Source: Nostoc foliaceum FACHB-393 | Lineage (GTDB): Bacteria; Cyanobacteriota; Cyanobacteriia; Cyanobacteriales; Nostocaceae | Length of the DNA: 64,000 bases | Assembly (NCBI RefSeq): GCF_014698505.1 | Contig: NZ_JACJTD010000002.1 | Coordinates: 248,001-312,000 of the forward strand | Direction of reading: 5' to 3' | Part shown: positions 18,073 through 28,327 of the stretch, one piece after another | Layout of the letters: the number at the start of each line of letters is the position of its first letter | Position numbering within the stretch: position 1 is the stretch's first letter | Notes under the pieces: generated by a model | Databases searched by the model: none | Told to the model about the DNA's origin: nothing | What the model saw: the letters and a program-made list of their open reading frames with translations, nothing else | Translations under genes and position numbers: made by a program

Positions 18073-18840
18073 ATGAAACGACGACAGTTGATGGGCTATG
18101 CTGGGGCGGGGTTGGTCACAGCTTTGGTTACTACCTTGGGTTCTGAATCTCAAGCTGACGCACAATCTAGCGGTTTATCAGTTCAGTGGTTGGGTCATAC
18201 TTGCTTTCTTTTTACTGGTGGTGGTGCGAAAATTCTGGTCAATCCCTTTCGAGCGGTCGGCTGTACTGCTGGCTATCGTCTACCAAAAGTTGCAGCAGAT
18301 TTGGTACTGATTAGCAGTCAACTACTGGATGAAGGCGCTGTGGATGTACTACCGGGAAATGCAAAACTCATCTACGAACCAGGAGTTTATGAGTTCAAAG
18401 GCATTAAGTTCCAAGGAATTGCCATAGACCATGATCGCAAAGGTGGTAAGCAGTTTGGCTCAAATACTGCTTGGAGTTGGAAGCAAGGCGGAATTAATAT
18501 CCTACACTTAGGCGGAGCCGCTGCACCTATTTCCATTGAGCAAAAAATCCTGATGGGACGTCCTGATGTAGCATTTATTCCAGTGGGAGGTAGTGCAAAA
18601 GCCTACAATGCCCAAGAAGCAAAGCAGGCTGTTCAAGTGTTAAATCCCAAGCTGGTGATTCCGACCCATTACCGAACACAGGCGGCTGACGCTGCTGCAT
18701 GCGATATTTCGCCACTGGATGATTTTCTGGCCTTGATGCAAGGTATGACAGTGCGACGTAGTAATGGAGATAGTATTTCCATTAGCCCTGGTAAATTGCC
18801 CGAAAATGGGGAAATTCAGGTTTTGAGTTACAAATTTTGA
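18073..18840 (+). CDS. Exported MBL-fold metallo-hydrolase-like protein
   Basis: A 255-residue protein with a Tat/Sec-like N-terminus (MKRRQLMGYAGAGLVTAL) and likely cleavage near ADAQS. The rest is a metallo-beta-lactamase-like fold of the UlaG/L-lactamase group: WLGHTCFLF, ILVNPF, IDHDRKGG, HLGGAAAP and IPTHYRTQ. The usual HxHxDH is not evident, so metal binding may be reduced. The gene starts 3 bp after the pabA/trpG stop, so the two are probably translated together, though no functional link is known. Confidence 0.8.
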   Translation: MKRRQLMGYAGAGLVTALVTTLGSESQADAQSSGLSVQWLGHTCFLFTGGGAKILVNPFRAVGCTAGYRLPKVAADLVLISSQLLDEGAVDVLPGNAKLIYEPGVYEFKGIKFQGIAIDHDRKGGKQFGSNTAWSWKQGGINILHLGGAAAPISIEQKILMGRPDVAFIPVGGSAKAYNAQEAKQAVQVLNPKLVIPTHYRTQAADAAACDISPLDDFLALMQGMTVRRSNGDSISISPGKLPENGEIQVLSYKF

Positions 18841-18880
18841 GTTACAAGTTTTGAGGAGTAGGAGAAGCAGTGGAAGATTT

Positions 18881-18922
18881 CTAACTTCTAACTTCTAACT
18901 TCTAACTGCTAACTCCTAACTC
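18881..18922. repeat. Heptamer tandem repeat (STRR type)
   Basis: About six copies of CTAACTT with drift in the last ones, in the spacer between two convergent genes. Confidence 0.92.
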
Positions 18923-18928
18923 TAGCTT

Positions 18929-20152
18929 TTAGAACGTATACCACTCTGGACCAAGCTTGTCTGCTTCGCTGATGGGAGTCTCAACTGCTGTTGTCTCATT
19001 TACAGTCCAAATGTTATCTGCAAATGTTGTCTGATCACGCCAGTAGATGTCGGTCTTACCGTCGCCGTTATAATCGCCAAGAGATGGTGTCAAGGCCGCG
19101 TTATTAGCCGGTAAGAAAGCTTCAGTAGCAACTGTTGTACCATCCATCAACCAAGCAGTGTTCGCACCTGTGGTTCCATTGCGCCAGAAGATATCGGTCT
19201 TGCCATCACCGTTGAAATCACCAATTTTGGAAGTCCAAGATGAGTCAAGTGTTCCCAAAGCACCCTCTGTAACTAAGATGCCTCTCATTGTCCAAATCTT
19301 GTTCTCACCTGTTTGAGCGTTTCTCCACAGCAGGTCTGTGCTTAAATCACCGTTGAAATCGCCAACGCTATAAGTCCAGGATGCATCTTGTGATTGCAGC
19401 GCAAACTCACTCTTTTGCGTACCATCCATGAACCAAACGCTGTTATCGCCTGTTGTCTGATTGCGCCAGAAGATGTCACTCTTGCCATTGCCGTCGAAAT
19501 CAACAATGGTAGCAGTTAGTGCTGGGTCTGTAGTGTCTAGAACAGTTGCAGTGACAACTGTTGTGCCATCCATTTCCCAAATAGCATTCTCACCAGTTTG
19601 AGCATTATGCCAGAAGATATCGGTTTTGCGATCGCCGTTGAAATCGCCAATCTGAGAAGTCCAGGCTGGGTCAACGCTAGTTAGAGAAGCCGCATTAGCA
19701 ACTCTTGTACCATCCATCAGGACAATGCTATTGTCACCGGTTGTCTTATTGCGTAATAAAAAGTCGGTTTTGCCATCATTGTTGAATTCGCCAATTTTGT
19801 AATCATAGGCGGCTAGGTCAAATTGGCCCAGGGAACCTTGTTCGATAACTCTTGTCCCATCCATCAAGCGAACGATAATTTCACCAGTTTGGGTATTAAC
19901 CCAAAGTTTATCCGTTTTGCCATCAGCATTGAAGTCAGGAACAATCGCCGCACTGGTTAAGTAAGGATTAGGATTGGGATTTGCTGACACCACCGCAGAT
20001 TGTTGGGATTGTGAGGAACTCTTACTTCCCAGAAGCGAATCAGAACTTAGAGTAGTTAAAGTATTAAGAGGAGATGTTAATACTTGTATTTTTTGGGTAG
20101 TTTCTGCCCATTGTGAATTCAAAGATTTTGAAGTATTTTGAGTTCCAAACAT
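18929..20152 (-). CDS. FG-GAP/VCBS-like repeat protein, seven repeats
   Basis: A 407-residue protein. After a low-complexity Ser/Thr/Asn-rich head (about 1-65) it consists of seven repeats of about 47 residues, each with the calcium-binding-loop pattern GDFNGDGKTDIFWRN, then QTGENxIWxMDGT. Such repeats form beta-propeller blades that bind Ca2+ and are found in surface or secreted proteins. No signal peptide is visible, so export would need a C-terminal or unconventional signal. Repeat 5 is the most divergent (DFNGDLSTD). Confidence 0.88.
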   Translation of the reverse strand: MFGTQNTSKSLNSQWAETTQKIQVLTSPLNTLTTLSSDSLLGSKSSSQSQQSAVVSANPNPNPYLTSAAIVPDFNADGKTDKLWVNTQTGEIIVRLMDGTRVIEQGSLGQFDLAAYDYKIGEFNNDGKTDFLLRNKTTGDNSIVLMDGTRVANAASLTSVDPAWTSQIGDFNGDRKTDIFWHNAQTGENAIWEMDGTTVVTATVLDTTDPALTATIVDFDGNGKSDIFWRNQTTGDNSVWFMDGTQKSEFALQSQDASWTYSVGDFNGDLSTDLLWRNAQTGENKIWTMRGILVTEGALGTLDSSWTSKIGDFNGDGKTDIFWRNGTTGANTAWLMDGTTVATEAFLPANNAALTPSLGDYNGDGKTDIYWRDQTTFADNIWTVNETTAVETPISEADKLGPEWYTF

Positions 20153-20737
20153 GGTGTAGTTTTATGATTGGTTGTCATCTTTTTTTAACTTTTTTTTGCA
20201 ATCTTTTTCTGTAACCAAATAACATTTACCAACTTTTCAATATTTCTTTATAACTATTTTTTCTTTATTAATGTCATTCTTTGAAGATAAATATCTGTTT
20301 GTTTTAAACGATTATCATGGAATTTTCGGTTCTATATAAGCAATTATCAAATATTTTTGCTTTTTATGTAAATGATGATTTATAGACAAAATATGTTAGC
20401 TTTTACTTTTTTACATTTTGAATTAAAACATACGCATTCATCTAACAGTTATTGGGTTACATAAAAATATTTAGTCTATGTAATTTTGATGTGATTACAT
20501 AGTGGTTTGTATAGGAAGCCTAAATTATTGATTAAAAGCTCAGATGCCCGAATATCAAAGAATTCAAGGCTCTAAGCTTTTCAAGATAATTGATTATTCT
20601 CTAAGAATTTATGAATTGAGTAGAAACAAATATTGGCTAGAATAACTTAGATTAGCAACTACCGAGAAGCATTATTTGTGCATCTTCTAGTTGCCAAAAG
20701 TGTAAAATAACACAATACTTTAATACATACATCAGCT
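20153..20737. other. Divergent AT-rich intergenic region
   Basis: 585 bp, very AT-rich, between the divergent FG-GAP gene and pepP. It must hold both promoters. I see no gene, RNA or repeat array. Confidence 0.5.
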
Positions 20738-22048
20738 ATGCAAGCAGAATATCGGCAGCGTCGTGAGCAGTTAATGGCAAAAATTGGTGATGGCACAGCC
20801 ATTTTTCGCAGTGCACCAATGGCAGTGATGCACAACGATGTCGAGTATGTTTATCGCCAAGACAGTGATTTCTTCTACCTGACTGGTTTTAATGAACCAC
20901 AGGCAGTTGCAGTGTTAGCACCACATCATTCAGAACATCGGTTTGTGCTGTTTGTGCAACCGAAGGATCGCGAAAAGGAAGTATGGACTGGTTATCTTTC
21001 TGGGGTAGATGCAGCGAAGGAAATTTATGGTGCTGATGAAGCTTACCCCATTAGCGAGTTAGACGAAAAGTTGCCACAGTATTTGGAAAAAGCCAGCCGC
21101 ATTTATTATCACTTAGGACGCGATCGCACTTTTAATAACCAAATCCTGGGACATTACCAAAGTTTACTGCGGACTTATCCTAAACGCGGTACTGGGCCGA
21201 TCGCTATTGAAGATACTGGGCCCGTCCTCAACAGCATGAGACTAATTAAAAGTGAAGCTGAGTTGGGGTTGATGCGTCAAGCAGTTGCGATCGCCACTGA
21301 AGCGCATAATTACGCCCAAGAAATCGCTGCACCCGGACGTTATGAGTATGAAATTCAAGCGGAGATGGAACGCATCTTTCGAGTCCGGGGTGGAATGGGG
21401 CCAGCTTATCCTTCAATTGTGGCTTCCGGTGTGAATGCTTGCGTACTGCACTACATTGAAAATAATCGTCAAATGCAGGATGGAGAATTACTGCTAATTG
21501 ATGCCGGTTGTGCCTACGGTTATTACAACTCCGATATTACCCGGACATTTCCTGTTGGGGGTAAATTTACGCCCGAACAAAAGACGTTGTATGAAATTGT
21601 TTTAGAAGCGCAAAAACAAGCGATCGCTCAAGTGCAACCAGGTAATCCCTTCAAATTAGTTCATGATACAGCAGTGCGTGTCCTCACGGAAGGTTTAGTT
21701 GAACTTGGCATCCTCAAAGGTGAAATTGACAAGTTAATTGAAGAAGAAAAATATAAGCCATATTATATGCACCGCACCAGTCATTGGTTAGGTTTGGATG
21801 TCCATGATGTGGGTGTTTACCAGCACGGTGAAGACAAACCACAGATTTTGCAACCAGGTCAAATTCTGACAGTGGAACCAGGACTATATATTGTGCCTGA
21901 CACTAAACTAGCAGAAGACCAACCAGAGACTGATCCTCGATGGATTGGTATTGGTATTCGGATTGAGGATGATGTGTTAGTTACACCTAATGGACATGAG
22001 GTGTTAACTGTGGGAGTTCCCAAGGCAGTGGATGAAGTGGAACGATAA
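20738..22048 (+). CDS. pepP: Xaa-Pro aminopeptidase (aminopeptidase P)
   Basis: A 436-residue cytosolic M24B metallopeptidase removing the N-terminal residue before proline. The N-terminal AMP_N domain (about 1-135) starts EYRQRREQLMAKIGDGTAIF. The five dinuclear metal ligands are visible: Asp in IDAGCAYGYYNSD (two), His in HRTSHWLGLDVHDVG, Glu in TVEPGLY and Glu in IRIEDDVLV. Length is standard. Confidence 0.95.
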   Translation: MQAEYRQRREQLMAKIGDGTAIFRSAPMAVMHNDVEYVYRQDSDFFYLTGFNEPQAVAVLAPHHSEHRFVLFVQPKDREKEVWTGYLSGVDAAKEIYGADEAYPISELDEKLPQYLEKASRIYYHLGRDRTFNNQILGHYQSLLRTYPKRGTGPIAIEDTGPVLNSMRLIKSEAELGLMRQAVAIATEAHNYAQEIAAPGRYEYEIQAEMERIFRVRGGMGPAYPSIVASGVNACVLHYIENNRQMQDGELLLIDAGCAYGYYNSDITRTFPVGGKFTPEQKTLYEIVLEAQKQAIAQVQPGNPFKLVHDTAVRVLTEGLVELGILKGEIDKLIEEEKYKPYYMHRTSHWLGLDVHDVGVYQHGEDKPQILQPGQILTVEPGLYIVPDTKLAEDQPETDPRWIGIGIRIEDDVLVTPNGHEVLTVGVPKAVDEVER

Positions 22049-22076
22049 AAAATGGGGATGGTGTGTACCATCCCCA
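22047..22076 (-). terminator. Intrinsic terminator on the minus strand
   Basis: TGGGGATGGT and ACCATCCCCA form a perfect 10-bp stem with a 4-nt loop, followed on the minus strand by six T. It directly follows the stop codon of the gene fragment at 22079-22278, so it was probably that gene's terminator. It may also stop pepP transcripts from the other side. Confidence 0.8.
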
Positions 22077-22078
22077 AA

Positions 22079-22278
22079 CTAAAATTGCGGACAAGCTATC
22101 AGATTCGTTGTTAGAATTCCTAAAATTTTATCTATTTCTTTAATAAAGTAATCGTTCTTATCGATAAAGATGGTATTCTCACAAAGTTTGAGAAATTTCC
22201 AATCTGTCCCTGTTGTAACTACACCATCAATTTCATTGATAATATTTCCTTGTTGCTGGTTAAACTTAACTGCATAGT
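22079..22278 (-). pseudogene. C-terminal fragment of a paralogue of the 7844-8452 gene
   Basis: The minus strand reads 65 codons to a TAG at 22079-22081 that align with the end of the PD-(D/E)xK-like protein at 7844-8452. Shared blocks include FNQQQGN (FNERGGN), TTGTDWKFLKL (TIGTLWQFLKL) and YFIKEIDKILGIL (YYIKDIKKILGIL). Upstream an in-frame stop interrupts and the rest of the gene is missing. The terminator survives. Confidence 0.75.
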
Positions 22279-22350
22279 ATCATCTTGGTAGTAAAGTGTA
22301 GCGATACTTACGGCGACAAGCTACGCAAGTGAGTTTGATGATATCTCAGA

Positions 22351-22896
22351 TCAAGAACAGCCTTCAACAAATTCAACTTCCGGCAGTTTACCTGACCGAA
22401 ACTGAGTAACACGCTTCCCATCAGTCTCGAATACCACACGATATTTCTGATCAGCACGGTCTTTCGGGATAAATGTTAGGTAGTGTCCGCCTTGAACGTA
22501 TTTATGAGGTTTGACTTGAATTTGTCCTGGGTAAAGAGACTTGATTTCTGCTTCGGTGTCGCCAATTTTTGCACCTTTTAAGGTGGTAATTTTACTATCT
22601 CTCCATACATCTACCCTAGAAATGCGACCTTCTGTCACCATAAACCCAAGATTCTTCGGTTCCCATTCCGGCTTCACGTAGTAGCAATTATTATTAGATG
22701 GATCGCCAACTAGCCGAGTACCAGCAGCTTTCTTCGCTTCAGAAACAGTCATTCCAACTCGCACCTGTCCAATACCATTGGTAAACAATTTAGATTGATT
22801 GGTCAGTTTTGTCTGTGCTAGCACTGTCCCGACTGTCAAAGAAGAAAGGACAAGCGTTGTAGTAAAAATAGTCAATAATTTATCTTTACTCTTCAT
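22351..22896 (-). CDS. Exported hypothetical protein
   Basis: A 181-residue protein with a clear Sec signal peptide (KLLTIFTTTLVLSSLTVGTVLAQ, cleavage after VLAQ). The mature part has GIGQVRVGMTVSEAKKAAGTRLV followed by two Cys (NNNCYYV and EGCS at the end) that could form a disulfide. The pattern GxVRxGMTxxEA recurs twice (also AKIGDTEAEIKSLYPG), as in small periplasmic proteins with SmpA/OmlA-like repeats. Function is unknown; it lies alone. Confidence 0.75.
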   Translation of the reverse strand: MKSKDKLLTIFTTTLVLSSLTVGTVLAQTKLTNQSKLFTNGIGQVRVGMTVSEAKKAAGTRLVGDPSNNNCYYVKPEWEPKNLGFMVTEGRISRVDVWRDSKITTLKGAKIGDTEAEIKSLYPGQIQVKPHKYVQGGHYLTFIPKDRADQKYRVVFETDGKRVTQFRSGKLPEVEFVEGCS

Positions 22897-23221
22897 AATT
22901 TTTGAGGTAAAAACACGTTTATAGTTTTATCTACAAAATTCATTGTTCCAATTTCAGACTTTACTCTTAAAGCCGTACAATCTCCATAATTCAAATTTTG
23001 CTGTCTACTAGCAATTATTCATAAATTATGAATGATGAACTAATTACTGACATGAGTCAGATCGCTCTTCATTGGCTAAATTCGCTACTAATCGACAGTA
23101 AAGCATTGGTAGAAGGGTCGAAGATTTTGCGATCGCAGTTTCGAGTAGTGCAAATGCTCATAGTACCAAAATTCAGGTTCAGTATAACTTATAAACAATA
23201 GCTACATTACCAACATCGCTG
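22897..23221. other. Intergenic
   Basis: AT-rich spacer upstream of the exported protein gene. It holds the promoter for that gene; no confident feature beyond short unconvincing frames. Confidence 0.4.
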
Positions 23222-23422
23222 TTCCTGAAAATGTGTACAGGCAAAGATAGCATTTTTGAAGCATTTAAAGTAAATTATTATACACAATAAATACGCAATA
23301 TTCAATCAGCAGAAGTTCCTTTATCACTACCAGCGAATAAATATGATTTGGGACTCATCTACTTTATAAATAGAACTACACAAGCAGAAGTTACTGTGGT
23401 TTCTCAACTAGTAAGCACTTAA
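23222..23422 (+). pseudogene. Possible relic of a protein gene (C-terminal end)
   Basis: From about 23222 one plus frame reads KDSIFEAFKVNYYTQ, a TAA stop at 23288, then continues with NIQSAEVPLSLPANKYDLG and a hydrophobic tail to TAA at 23420-23422. The composition looks like coding sequence with one nonsense mutation; a frameshift near 23240 may join an upstream piece. I do not recognise the family. Confidence 0.3.
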
Positions 23423-23477
23423 AAATGTTGAGACAGCAGTTTTTGGCTAAGTGTAGTTTCAAGAATAATTTTGCAAT

Positions 23478-23518
23478 AAAAAAATGAGGATAGTTAATAC
23501 TATCCTCATTTTATTTTT
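23478..23518. terminator. Bidirectional intrinsic terminator
   Basis: ATGAGGATAGT pairs perfectly with ACTATCCTCAT over a 4-nt loop, with T-rich tracts on both sides (seven A on the left, TTTTATTTTTT on the right). It closes ftsH on the minus strand. Confidence 0.88.
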
Positions 23519-23564
23519 TGTTCTTTTGCTCATTCCCAGGCATTAGCCCAGAAAAAATTACTTA

Positions 23565-25451
23565 TTATATCTGTGGTACGTACTGTTGCTTTTCAGGTAC
23601 TTCAGCGTACTCAGCCACAATCTGGCGGAATTCATCGCCGTCAATGGTTTCTTTTTCGATGAGTAAATCTACTAAGCGATCGGTGACAGTGCGATGGTCA
23701 CGGACAATTTTCTTCGCGTTTTCGTAGCATTCTTCCACTATCGCTCGCACTTGTCCATCAATGCGAGAGGCAATAGATTCGGAATACTCAGATCGAGTTG
23801 TCCAGTCACGACCCAAGAACACTTCGCCCTGCTGGCTTTCCAATGAAAGTGGCCCTAAGTCGGACATCCCGAAACGAGTCACCATCTGCCGCGCCATTCC
23901 CGATAACTGTTGCAAGTCTCCACCAGCGCCAGTTGTGACTTCGGCAGCCCCAAAAATCACTTCTTCAGCAGCGCGACCGCCCAAAGCACCAGTAATCCGG
24001 GCTTTCAACTGAGAACGAGAAATTAACCCTTGTTCTTCGTTGGGAGTAAACCAAGTTAAACCTTGTGCTTGTCCCCGTGGGATTAAGGTGACTTTCTGCA
24101 CTGGGTCATGGTCTTTTAACAAAGTTCCCACTAAAGCGTGTCCAATTTCGTGGTATGCAATTAAGCGCTTGCTCTTGCTATCTACCAAGGGAGTACCTTC
24201 CATCCCAGCGACTACCCGATCTACCGCATCATCAATTTCGCGGAGAGTAATACCTTCTTTGCGTCTTCTAGCGGTAAGAATTGCCGCTTCGTTGAGTAAG
24301 TTGGCTAAGTCAGCACCAGTGAATCCAGGAGTGCGGCGAGCGATCGCATCTAAAGATACGCTAGTGTCTAGTTTCTTGTTCCGCGCATGGACTTGCAAGA
24401 TTTCCAAACGCCCTTTGATATCGGGGGCATCGACTGTTACTTGGCGGTCAAAGCGACCGGGACGCAACAAGGCTGAGTCTAGTACGTCGGGACGGTTGGT
24501 GGCAGCAATAATAATGATGCCTGTGTTACCTTCAAACCCGTCCATTTCGGTGAGCAACTGGTTGAGGGTTTGCTCTCTCTCATCGTTACCGCCGCCGATA
24601 CCAGCGCCCCGTTGCCGTCCAACTGCGTCGATTTCATCGATGAAGATGATACAGGGGGCGTTGTCTTTGGCTTTCTTGAACAAATCGCGGACGCGGGATG
24701 CACCCACACCAACGAACATTTCCACAAATTCCGAACCGGAAATACTGAAGAAAGGTACGCCTGCTTCACCAGCGATCGCTTTTGCTAGTAAAGTTTTACC
24801 AGTTCCAGGAGGCCCAACTAACAGCACTCCTTTGGGAATCCGTGCGCCTACAGCGGTAAATCTTTCTGGCTGCTTCAGGAATGTGACAACTTCTTGCAAT
24901 TCTTCCTTAGCTTCTTCAATCCCGGCTACGTCGTCAAATTTGACCCCGGTTTTCGCCTCCATTTGGAAACGCGCCTTGGATTTACCGAAGTTCATCGCTT
25001 GACCTGGCCCGCCAGGGAGGTTGCTAGAACGCCGGAACAAAAAGAACAGCCCAGTAATCAATAAAACTGGAAACACGAGATTGCCCAACAATCCCCAAAT
25101 TGCGCCATCATTCCGCATTGGGTGAGCATCAAAACTAATGGCTTTTTCTTTGAGCTTGCTAATTAACTCAGGAGCATTAACAGGCAAATCTACCCGCCAT
25201 CTTTGGACGCGATTTTCGATGTCTGGATCGCGGGCTTCTATAATTGCTGTCCTACCGCCTTCGTACAGATCCACACTGCTGACGCGATCGCCATCCAAGT
25301 ATTCTAGAAAGCGACCATAAGTCATGCGGGTATTGGCTGCATTCTTACTCATGTCAGTAGGAGCGCCTGCAAAGGCACCTTGCCAGAAGAAAAAGCCAAT
25401 TACCAAAGCCGGCAATGTCCAGAGTACTAGGACTTTCCAAGAGAATTTCAT
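23565..25451 (-). CDS. ftsH: ATP-dependent zinc metalloprotease FtsH (FtsH2-like)
   Basis: A 628-residue membrane-anchored AAA protease. The N-terminal segment [21 protein letters not shown] and a second helix near 115 flank a lumenal domain. The AAA module has Walker A GPPGTGKT (about 215), Walker B FIDEID and SRH GRFDRQV. The protease site is HEIGH (about 428). The N-terminus resembles cyanobacterial FtsH2 (Slr0228), which removes damaged D1 in photosystem II repair; that orthology is inferred from similarity only. Confidence 0.95.
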   Translation of the reverse strand: MKFSWKVLVLWTLPALVIGFFFWQGAFAGAPTDMSKNAANTRMTYGRFLEYLDGDRVSSVDLYEGGRTAIIEARDPDIENRVQRWRVDLPVNAPELISKLKEKAISFDAHPMRNDGAIWGLLGNLVFPVLLITGLFFLFRRSSNLPGGPGQAMNFGKSKARFQMEAKTGVKFDDVAGIEEAKEELQEVVTFLKQPERFTAVGARIPKGVLLVGPPGTGKTLLAKAIAGEAGVPFFSISGSEFVEMFVGVGASRVRDLFKKAKDNAPCIIFIDEIDAVGRQRGAGIGGGNDEREQTLNQLLTEMDGFEGNTGIIIIAATNRPDVLDSALLRPGRFDRQVTVDAPDIKGRLEILQVHARNKKLDTSVSLDAIARRTPGFTGADLANLLNEAAILTARRRKEGITLREIDDAVDRVVAGMEGTPLVDSKSKRLIAYHEIGHALVGTLLKDHDPVQKVTLIPRGQAQGLTWFTPNEEQGLISRSQLKARITGALGGRAAEEVIFGAAEVTTGAGGDLQQLSGMARQMVTRFGMSDLGPLSLESQQGEVFLGRDWTTRSEYSESIASRIDGQVRAIVEECYENAKKIVRDHRTVTDRLVDLLIEKETIDGDEFRQIVAEYAEVPEKQQYVPQI

Positions 25452-25841
25452 GTTAATTTGCCTTTAGATGGCTATACAACTCATCAGCCTTAGCAACCGA
25501 ATGTTTCTCATTCTGTTACTTTAAGCTGTTAAACGGATGTCTATAAATCCATTTTGTTTAATTTGATCTCCTACATGCAGTGCCATAAGGCGATTAGGGC
25601 ATTATGGCGATGCCAACAAGAATCTTAATCAAAGTTAACTTAATTTTAATACAATATCGCACGAGAAAAGGGAGCGCAACGCGATACAAAACCACAGATA
25701 ATTTCTCCACAATGCTCCTCGTGCCGTTCCAGCCTCTCTCAATCATCATTGTGGGGAAGATTGTAGATGTAGATTTAGGGAGAGTGGGAGATGAGGGACA
25801 TGAGGAAGCCGGGGAAGAAAAAATAATTCATGCCCAATACC

Positions 25842-26336
25842 CTACTTCACTTCTGTAATTTGTAAAGTGTAAGGGAGATACTTGCCTTTTTCGTAGGAAC
25901 CAACCCAAATTTGGTAACTTCCAGCCAGCCATTCACCAACAATACCGGCATTTTTGCCGTCAACATCGTCATTACACCAACTACCACCGGGCCCCTTGAC
26001 AATTATGGTGGTGTCCTCAGGACTTTGCACTTGCAGCTTCAGGTAGTCAAATTTACTTGTTAGCGCTAATGTGTGGTCTGGTGTTTCATCAACAAATCCA
26101 GTGCAAGGGCCAGTGGCTGTATCACTCCTCCCGGATACTTGACTCCCAGATATTGAACCACCACTCATCCCACGAACTGTCAGGGGGTCTGGGGAAAACT
26201 GAGGGCCAATGGTGACATCTCCAAATATTGTTGGCGCTTCCTGAGCATCAACCGCAGCATTAACTGTCGATGTGATGAAGAGCGTAACTATCATGAACGA
26301 TAATCTCATCCCTCTATTGAGCGCTTTTGTTGGCAT
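25842..26336 (-). CDS. Exported hypothetical protein, PPC-like
   Basis: A 164-residue protein with an N-terminal hydrophobic signal (LSFMIVTLFITSTVNAAVDA, cleavage near NAAVDA). The mature part is small and beta-rich: a linker SGGSISGSQVSGR, CTGFVDETPDHTLAL, LKLQVQSPEDTTIIVKGPGGSWCNDD and GSYQIWVGSY. It resembles bacterial pre-peptidase C-terminal-like domains. Two Cys may pair. Function unknown. Confidence 0.75.
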   Translation of the reverse strand: MPTKALNRGMRLSFMIVTLFITSTVNAAVDAQEAPTIFGDVTIGPQFSPDPLTVRGMSGGSISGSQVSGRSDTATGPCTGFVDETPDHTLALTSKFDYLKLQVQSPEDTTIIVKGPGGSWCNDDVDGKNAGIVGEWLAGSYQIWVGSYEKGKYLPYTLQITEVK

Positions 26337-26499
26337 TGTAATTACGTTCGCTTCTAAGTGTTTTTGAAGACATGAATTTTACACACCAAGTTCCCAATGT
26401 GAGGAGAATTGACTACCTATTTTAGATTTGCAATTGGGGATAATTCATTAGTAATTAGTCAATGATTTTTTGTTCTTATAGTTGCTCTACCTTATGGAT

Positions 26500-26523
26500 A
26501 GGGGCACACGTTTGTGCGCCCCT
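26500..26523. repeat. Short GC-rich palindrome
   Basis: AGGGGCACAC-GTT-TGTGCGCCCCT, an almost perfect inverted repeat between genes. A related core (GCACATCTGTGCACC) is near 33075-33090, so this is probably a dispersed repeat. No U-run follows. Confidence 0.5.
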
Positions 26524-26559
26524 AAAATCTAAAATATTCCTAAAATCTGGAAGTAATAG

Positions 26560-28005
26560 CTAATTAGCTTCCGTTATTGCCCTACTCAAGCGCGACTTAT
26601 CTAAACCAATCTGATTTAGTAGTAACCAAGATTGGATCAAGTCGGGGCCATGAACATCTCCAGTTAAGGCTGCTCGGAGCGATCGCATTACCAAGCCTTT
26701 TTTGACTTTTTGCTCTTTCACCACTTGTTTGATAATGTCCTGGGCGGCGGCTTCCGAAAGTTGCGGCTGATTTTCTAAAGCTGTGACAATCCCTTCAAGG
26801 ACAGCAGTAGAACCTTCTTGCTTCAGTTGTGTACTACCTTCGTCGCTAAATTCAACTGTGTCGCTAAAAAACAGTTGGCTTTGAGGTACTGCATCTACTA
26901 AACGAGTCAAACTCTGGCTAATTAAAGTTACTAGCTGCTCTAACCAGGGGCGATCTCTTCCACCATCAAATTTATACCCAGCCGCTTGCCAATAGGGGAT
27001 GAGTAAATCTGTGAGTTTATCTACTGGGGTATTGTGGATATACTGACTGTTCAACCAATCTAGTTTTGCCCAGTCAAACTTTGCACCCGCTTTATTTACA
27101 CGCTCAAAACTAAATTCTTTGGCTGCTGTTTCTAAGGTAAATATTTCTTGCGTCGAGTCTGGTGGCGACCAACCCAGCAATGTCATGTAATTTACCAAGC
27201 CTTCAGCAGTAAAGCCCATTTGCTGGAAGTCACAAATGGAAGTAACTCCATCACGCTTAGAAAGCTTGCGCCCTTCCATGTTCAAAATTAGCGGCGTATG
27301 GGCAAACTCTGGAATTTTTGCACCCATTGCTTCATATAGCAGAATTTGCTTGGCAGTGTTGGCGATGTGGTCTTCTCCGCGAATGACATGGGTGATTTGC
27401 ATATCGATGTCATCCACTACAACAACAAAGTTATACAGTGGTTGACCGCTACTTTCTTCGGAGGCGCGGGCGATAACCATATCACCACCTAAATCGCTAC
27501 CTCGCCAAGACATCTTTCCCCGTACTAGGTCGTTCCAGACAATTTCCCGCCCATCTTCGATTTTGAAGCGAATCACAGAGGAGCGACCTTCTGCTTCAAA
27601 TGCGGCGCGTTGTTCTGGGGTGAGGTTGCGGTGACGGTTGTCATAGCGGGGAGCTTCGCCCCTAGCTTTTTGGGCTTCTCTTAGCGCCTCTAGTTCTTCA
27701 GAAGTGGTGTAGCAGCGATAGGCTAATCCTTGATCTAGTAGCTTTTGCACTGCTTCTTTATAAAGATCCAGGCGTTGTGATTGGAAAAATGGCCCTTCAT
27801 CCCAGTTAAGACCTAGCCAGCGCAGTCCTTCAAGAATATTGTCGGTGTATTCGGGACGCGATCGCTCTAAATCTGTGTCTTCTATTCGTAGTATAAACTT
27901 CCCACCGTGGTGGCGGGCAAATAACCAGTTAAATACAGCCGTTCTAGCTGTACCAATATGTAAATTTCCGGTTGGACTCGGCGCAATACGGACTCTAACA
28001 GTCAC
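26560..28005 (-). CDS. gltX: Glutamyl-tRNA synthetase
   Basis: A class I aminoacyl-tRNA synthetase of about 481 residues charging tRNA-Glu; in cyanobacteria Glu-tRNA also feeds tetrapyrrole synthesis and, by transamidation, Gln-tRNA. The HIGH-type motif is in [14 protein letters not shown] at the start and KMSKS is KLSKRDG near 245. The start was placed at GTG 28005, which gives the canonical [14 protein letters not shown]-terminus; the frame is open to 28053 from an ATG. Confidence 0.95.
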   Translation of the reverse strand: MTVRVRIAPSPTGNLHIGTARTAVFNWLFARHHGGKFILRIEDTDLERSRPEYTDNILEGLRWLGLNWDEGPFFQSQRLDLYKEAVQKLLDQGLAYRCYTTSEELEALREAQKARGEAPRYDNRHRNLTPEQRAAFEAEGRSSVIRFKIEDGREIVWNDLVRGKMSWRGSDLGGDMVIARASEESSGQPLYNFVVVVDDIDMQITHVIRGEDHIANTAKQILLYEAMGAKIPEFAHTPLILNMEGRKLSKRDGVTSICDFQQMGFTAEGLVNYMTLLGWSPPDSTQEIFTLETAAKEFSFERVNKAGAKFDWAKLDWLNSQYIHNTPVDKLTDLLIPYWQAAGYKFDGGRDRPWLEQLVTLISQSLTRLVDAVPQSQLFFSDTVEFSDEGSTQLKQEGSTAVLEGIVTALENQPQLSEAAAQDIIKQVVKEQKVKKGLVMRSLRAALTGDVHGPDLIQSWLLLNQIGLDKSRLSRAITEAN

Positions 28006-28092
28006 AGTTAATTCTCTCTTTTGCAAAGCATGATAAATGTAGCTTATATTCAAACCTTGAATTCTGAGTCAATGCCTTTGGGGAATTAAAAA

Positions 28093-28120
28093 CTAAAAAT
28101 CACCGAAGTTCAGTTCGGTG
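28093..28120 (-). terminator. Intrinsic terminator of tRNA-Asp
   Basis: CACCGAA/TTCGGTG, 7-bp stem with 6-nt loop, followed on the minus strand by ATTTTTAG. It lies 24 nt beyond the tRNA 3' end. Confidence 0.85.
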
Positions 28121-28143
28121 ATTCACTACTCATAAACTTAGAA

Positions 28144-28217
28144 CGGGACTGACGGGGCTCGAACCCGCAACTTCCGCCGTGACAGGGCGGTGCTCTAACC
28201 AATTGAACTACAGTCCC
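28144..28217 (-). tRNA. tRNA-Asp (anticodon GTC)
   Basis: The minus strand gives a full cloverleaf of 74 nt: acceptor GGGACTG/CAGTCCC with discriminator G, D-arm TTCAATTGGTTAGA, anticodon arm CCGCC-CTGTCAC-GGCGG with GTC, and T-arm GCGGGTTCGAGCCCCGT. CCA is not encoded. No integrated element is seen at its end. Confidence 0.97.
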
Positions 28218-28327
28218 TTGTTTGGCAACTTTGCTATTATCACTATTTTTTTTCTACTTGTCAAGTGTTTTGGAGTTGGAAATTCGGAATTATTTTTGTC
28301 CTGTCTCTCCAAGGTGCGACTTTTTCG

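Noticed and set aside
23761..25002. Long plus-strand frames, one of 320 codons
   Set aside because: They are antisense to ftsH, whose motifs are complete; composition follows from the opposite strand.
28144..28217. tRNA-Asp as an attachment site of an integrated element
   Set aside because: No integrase and no repeated 3' tRNA segment is visible nearby.
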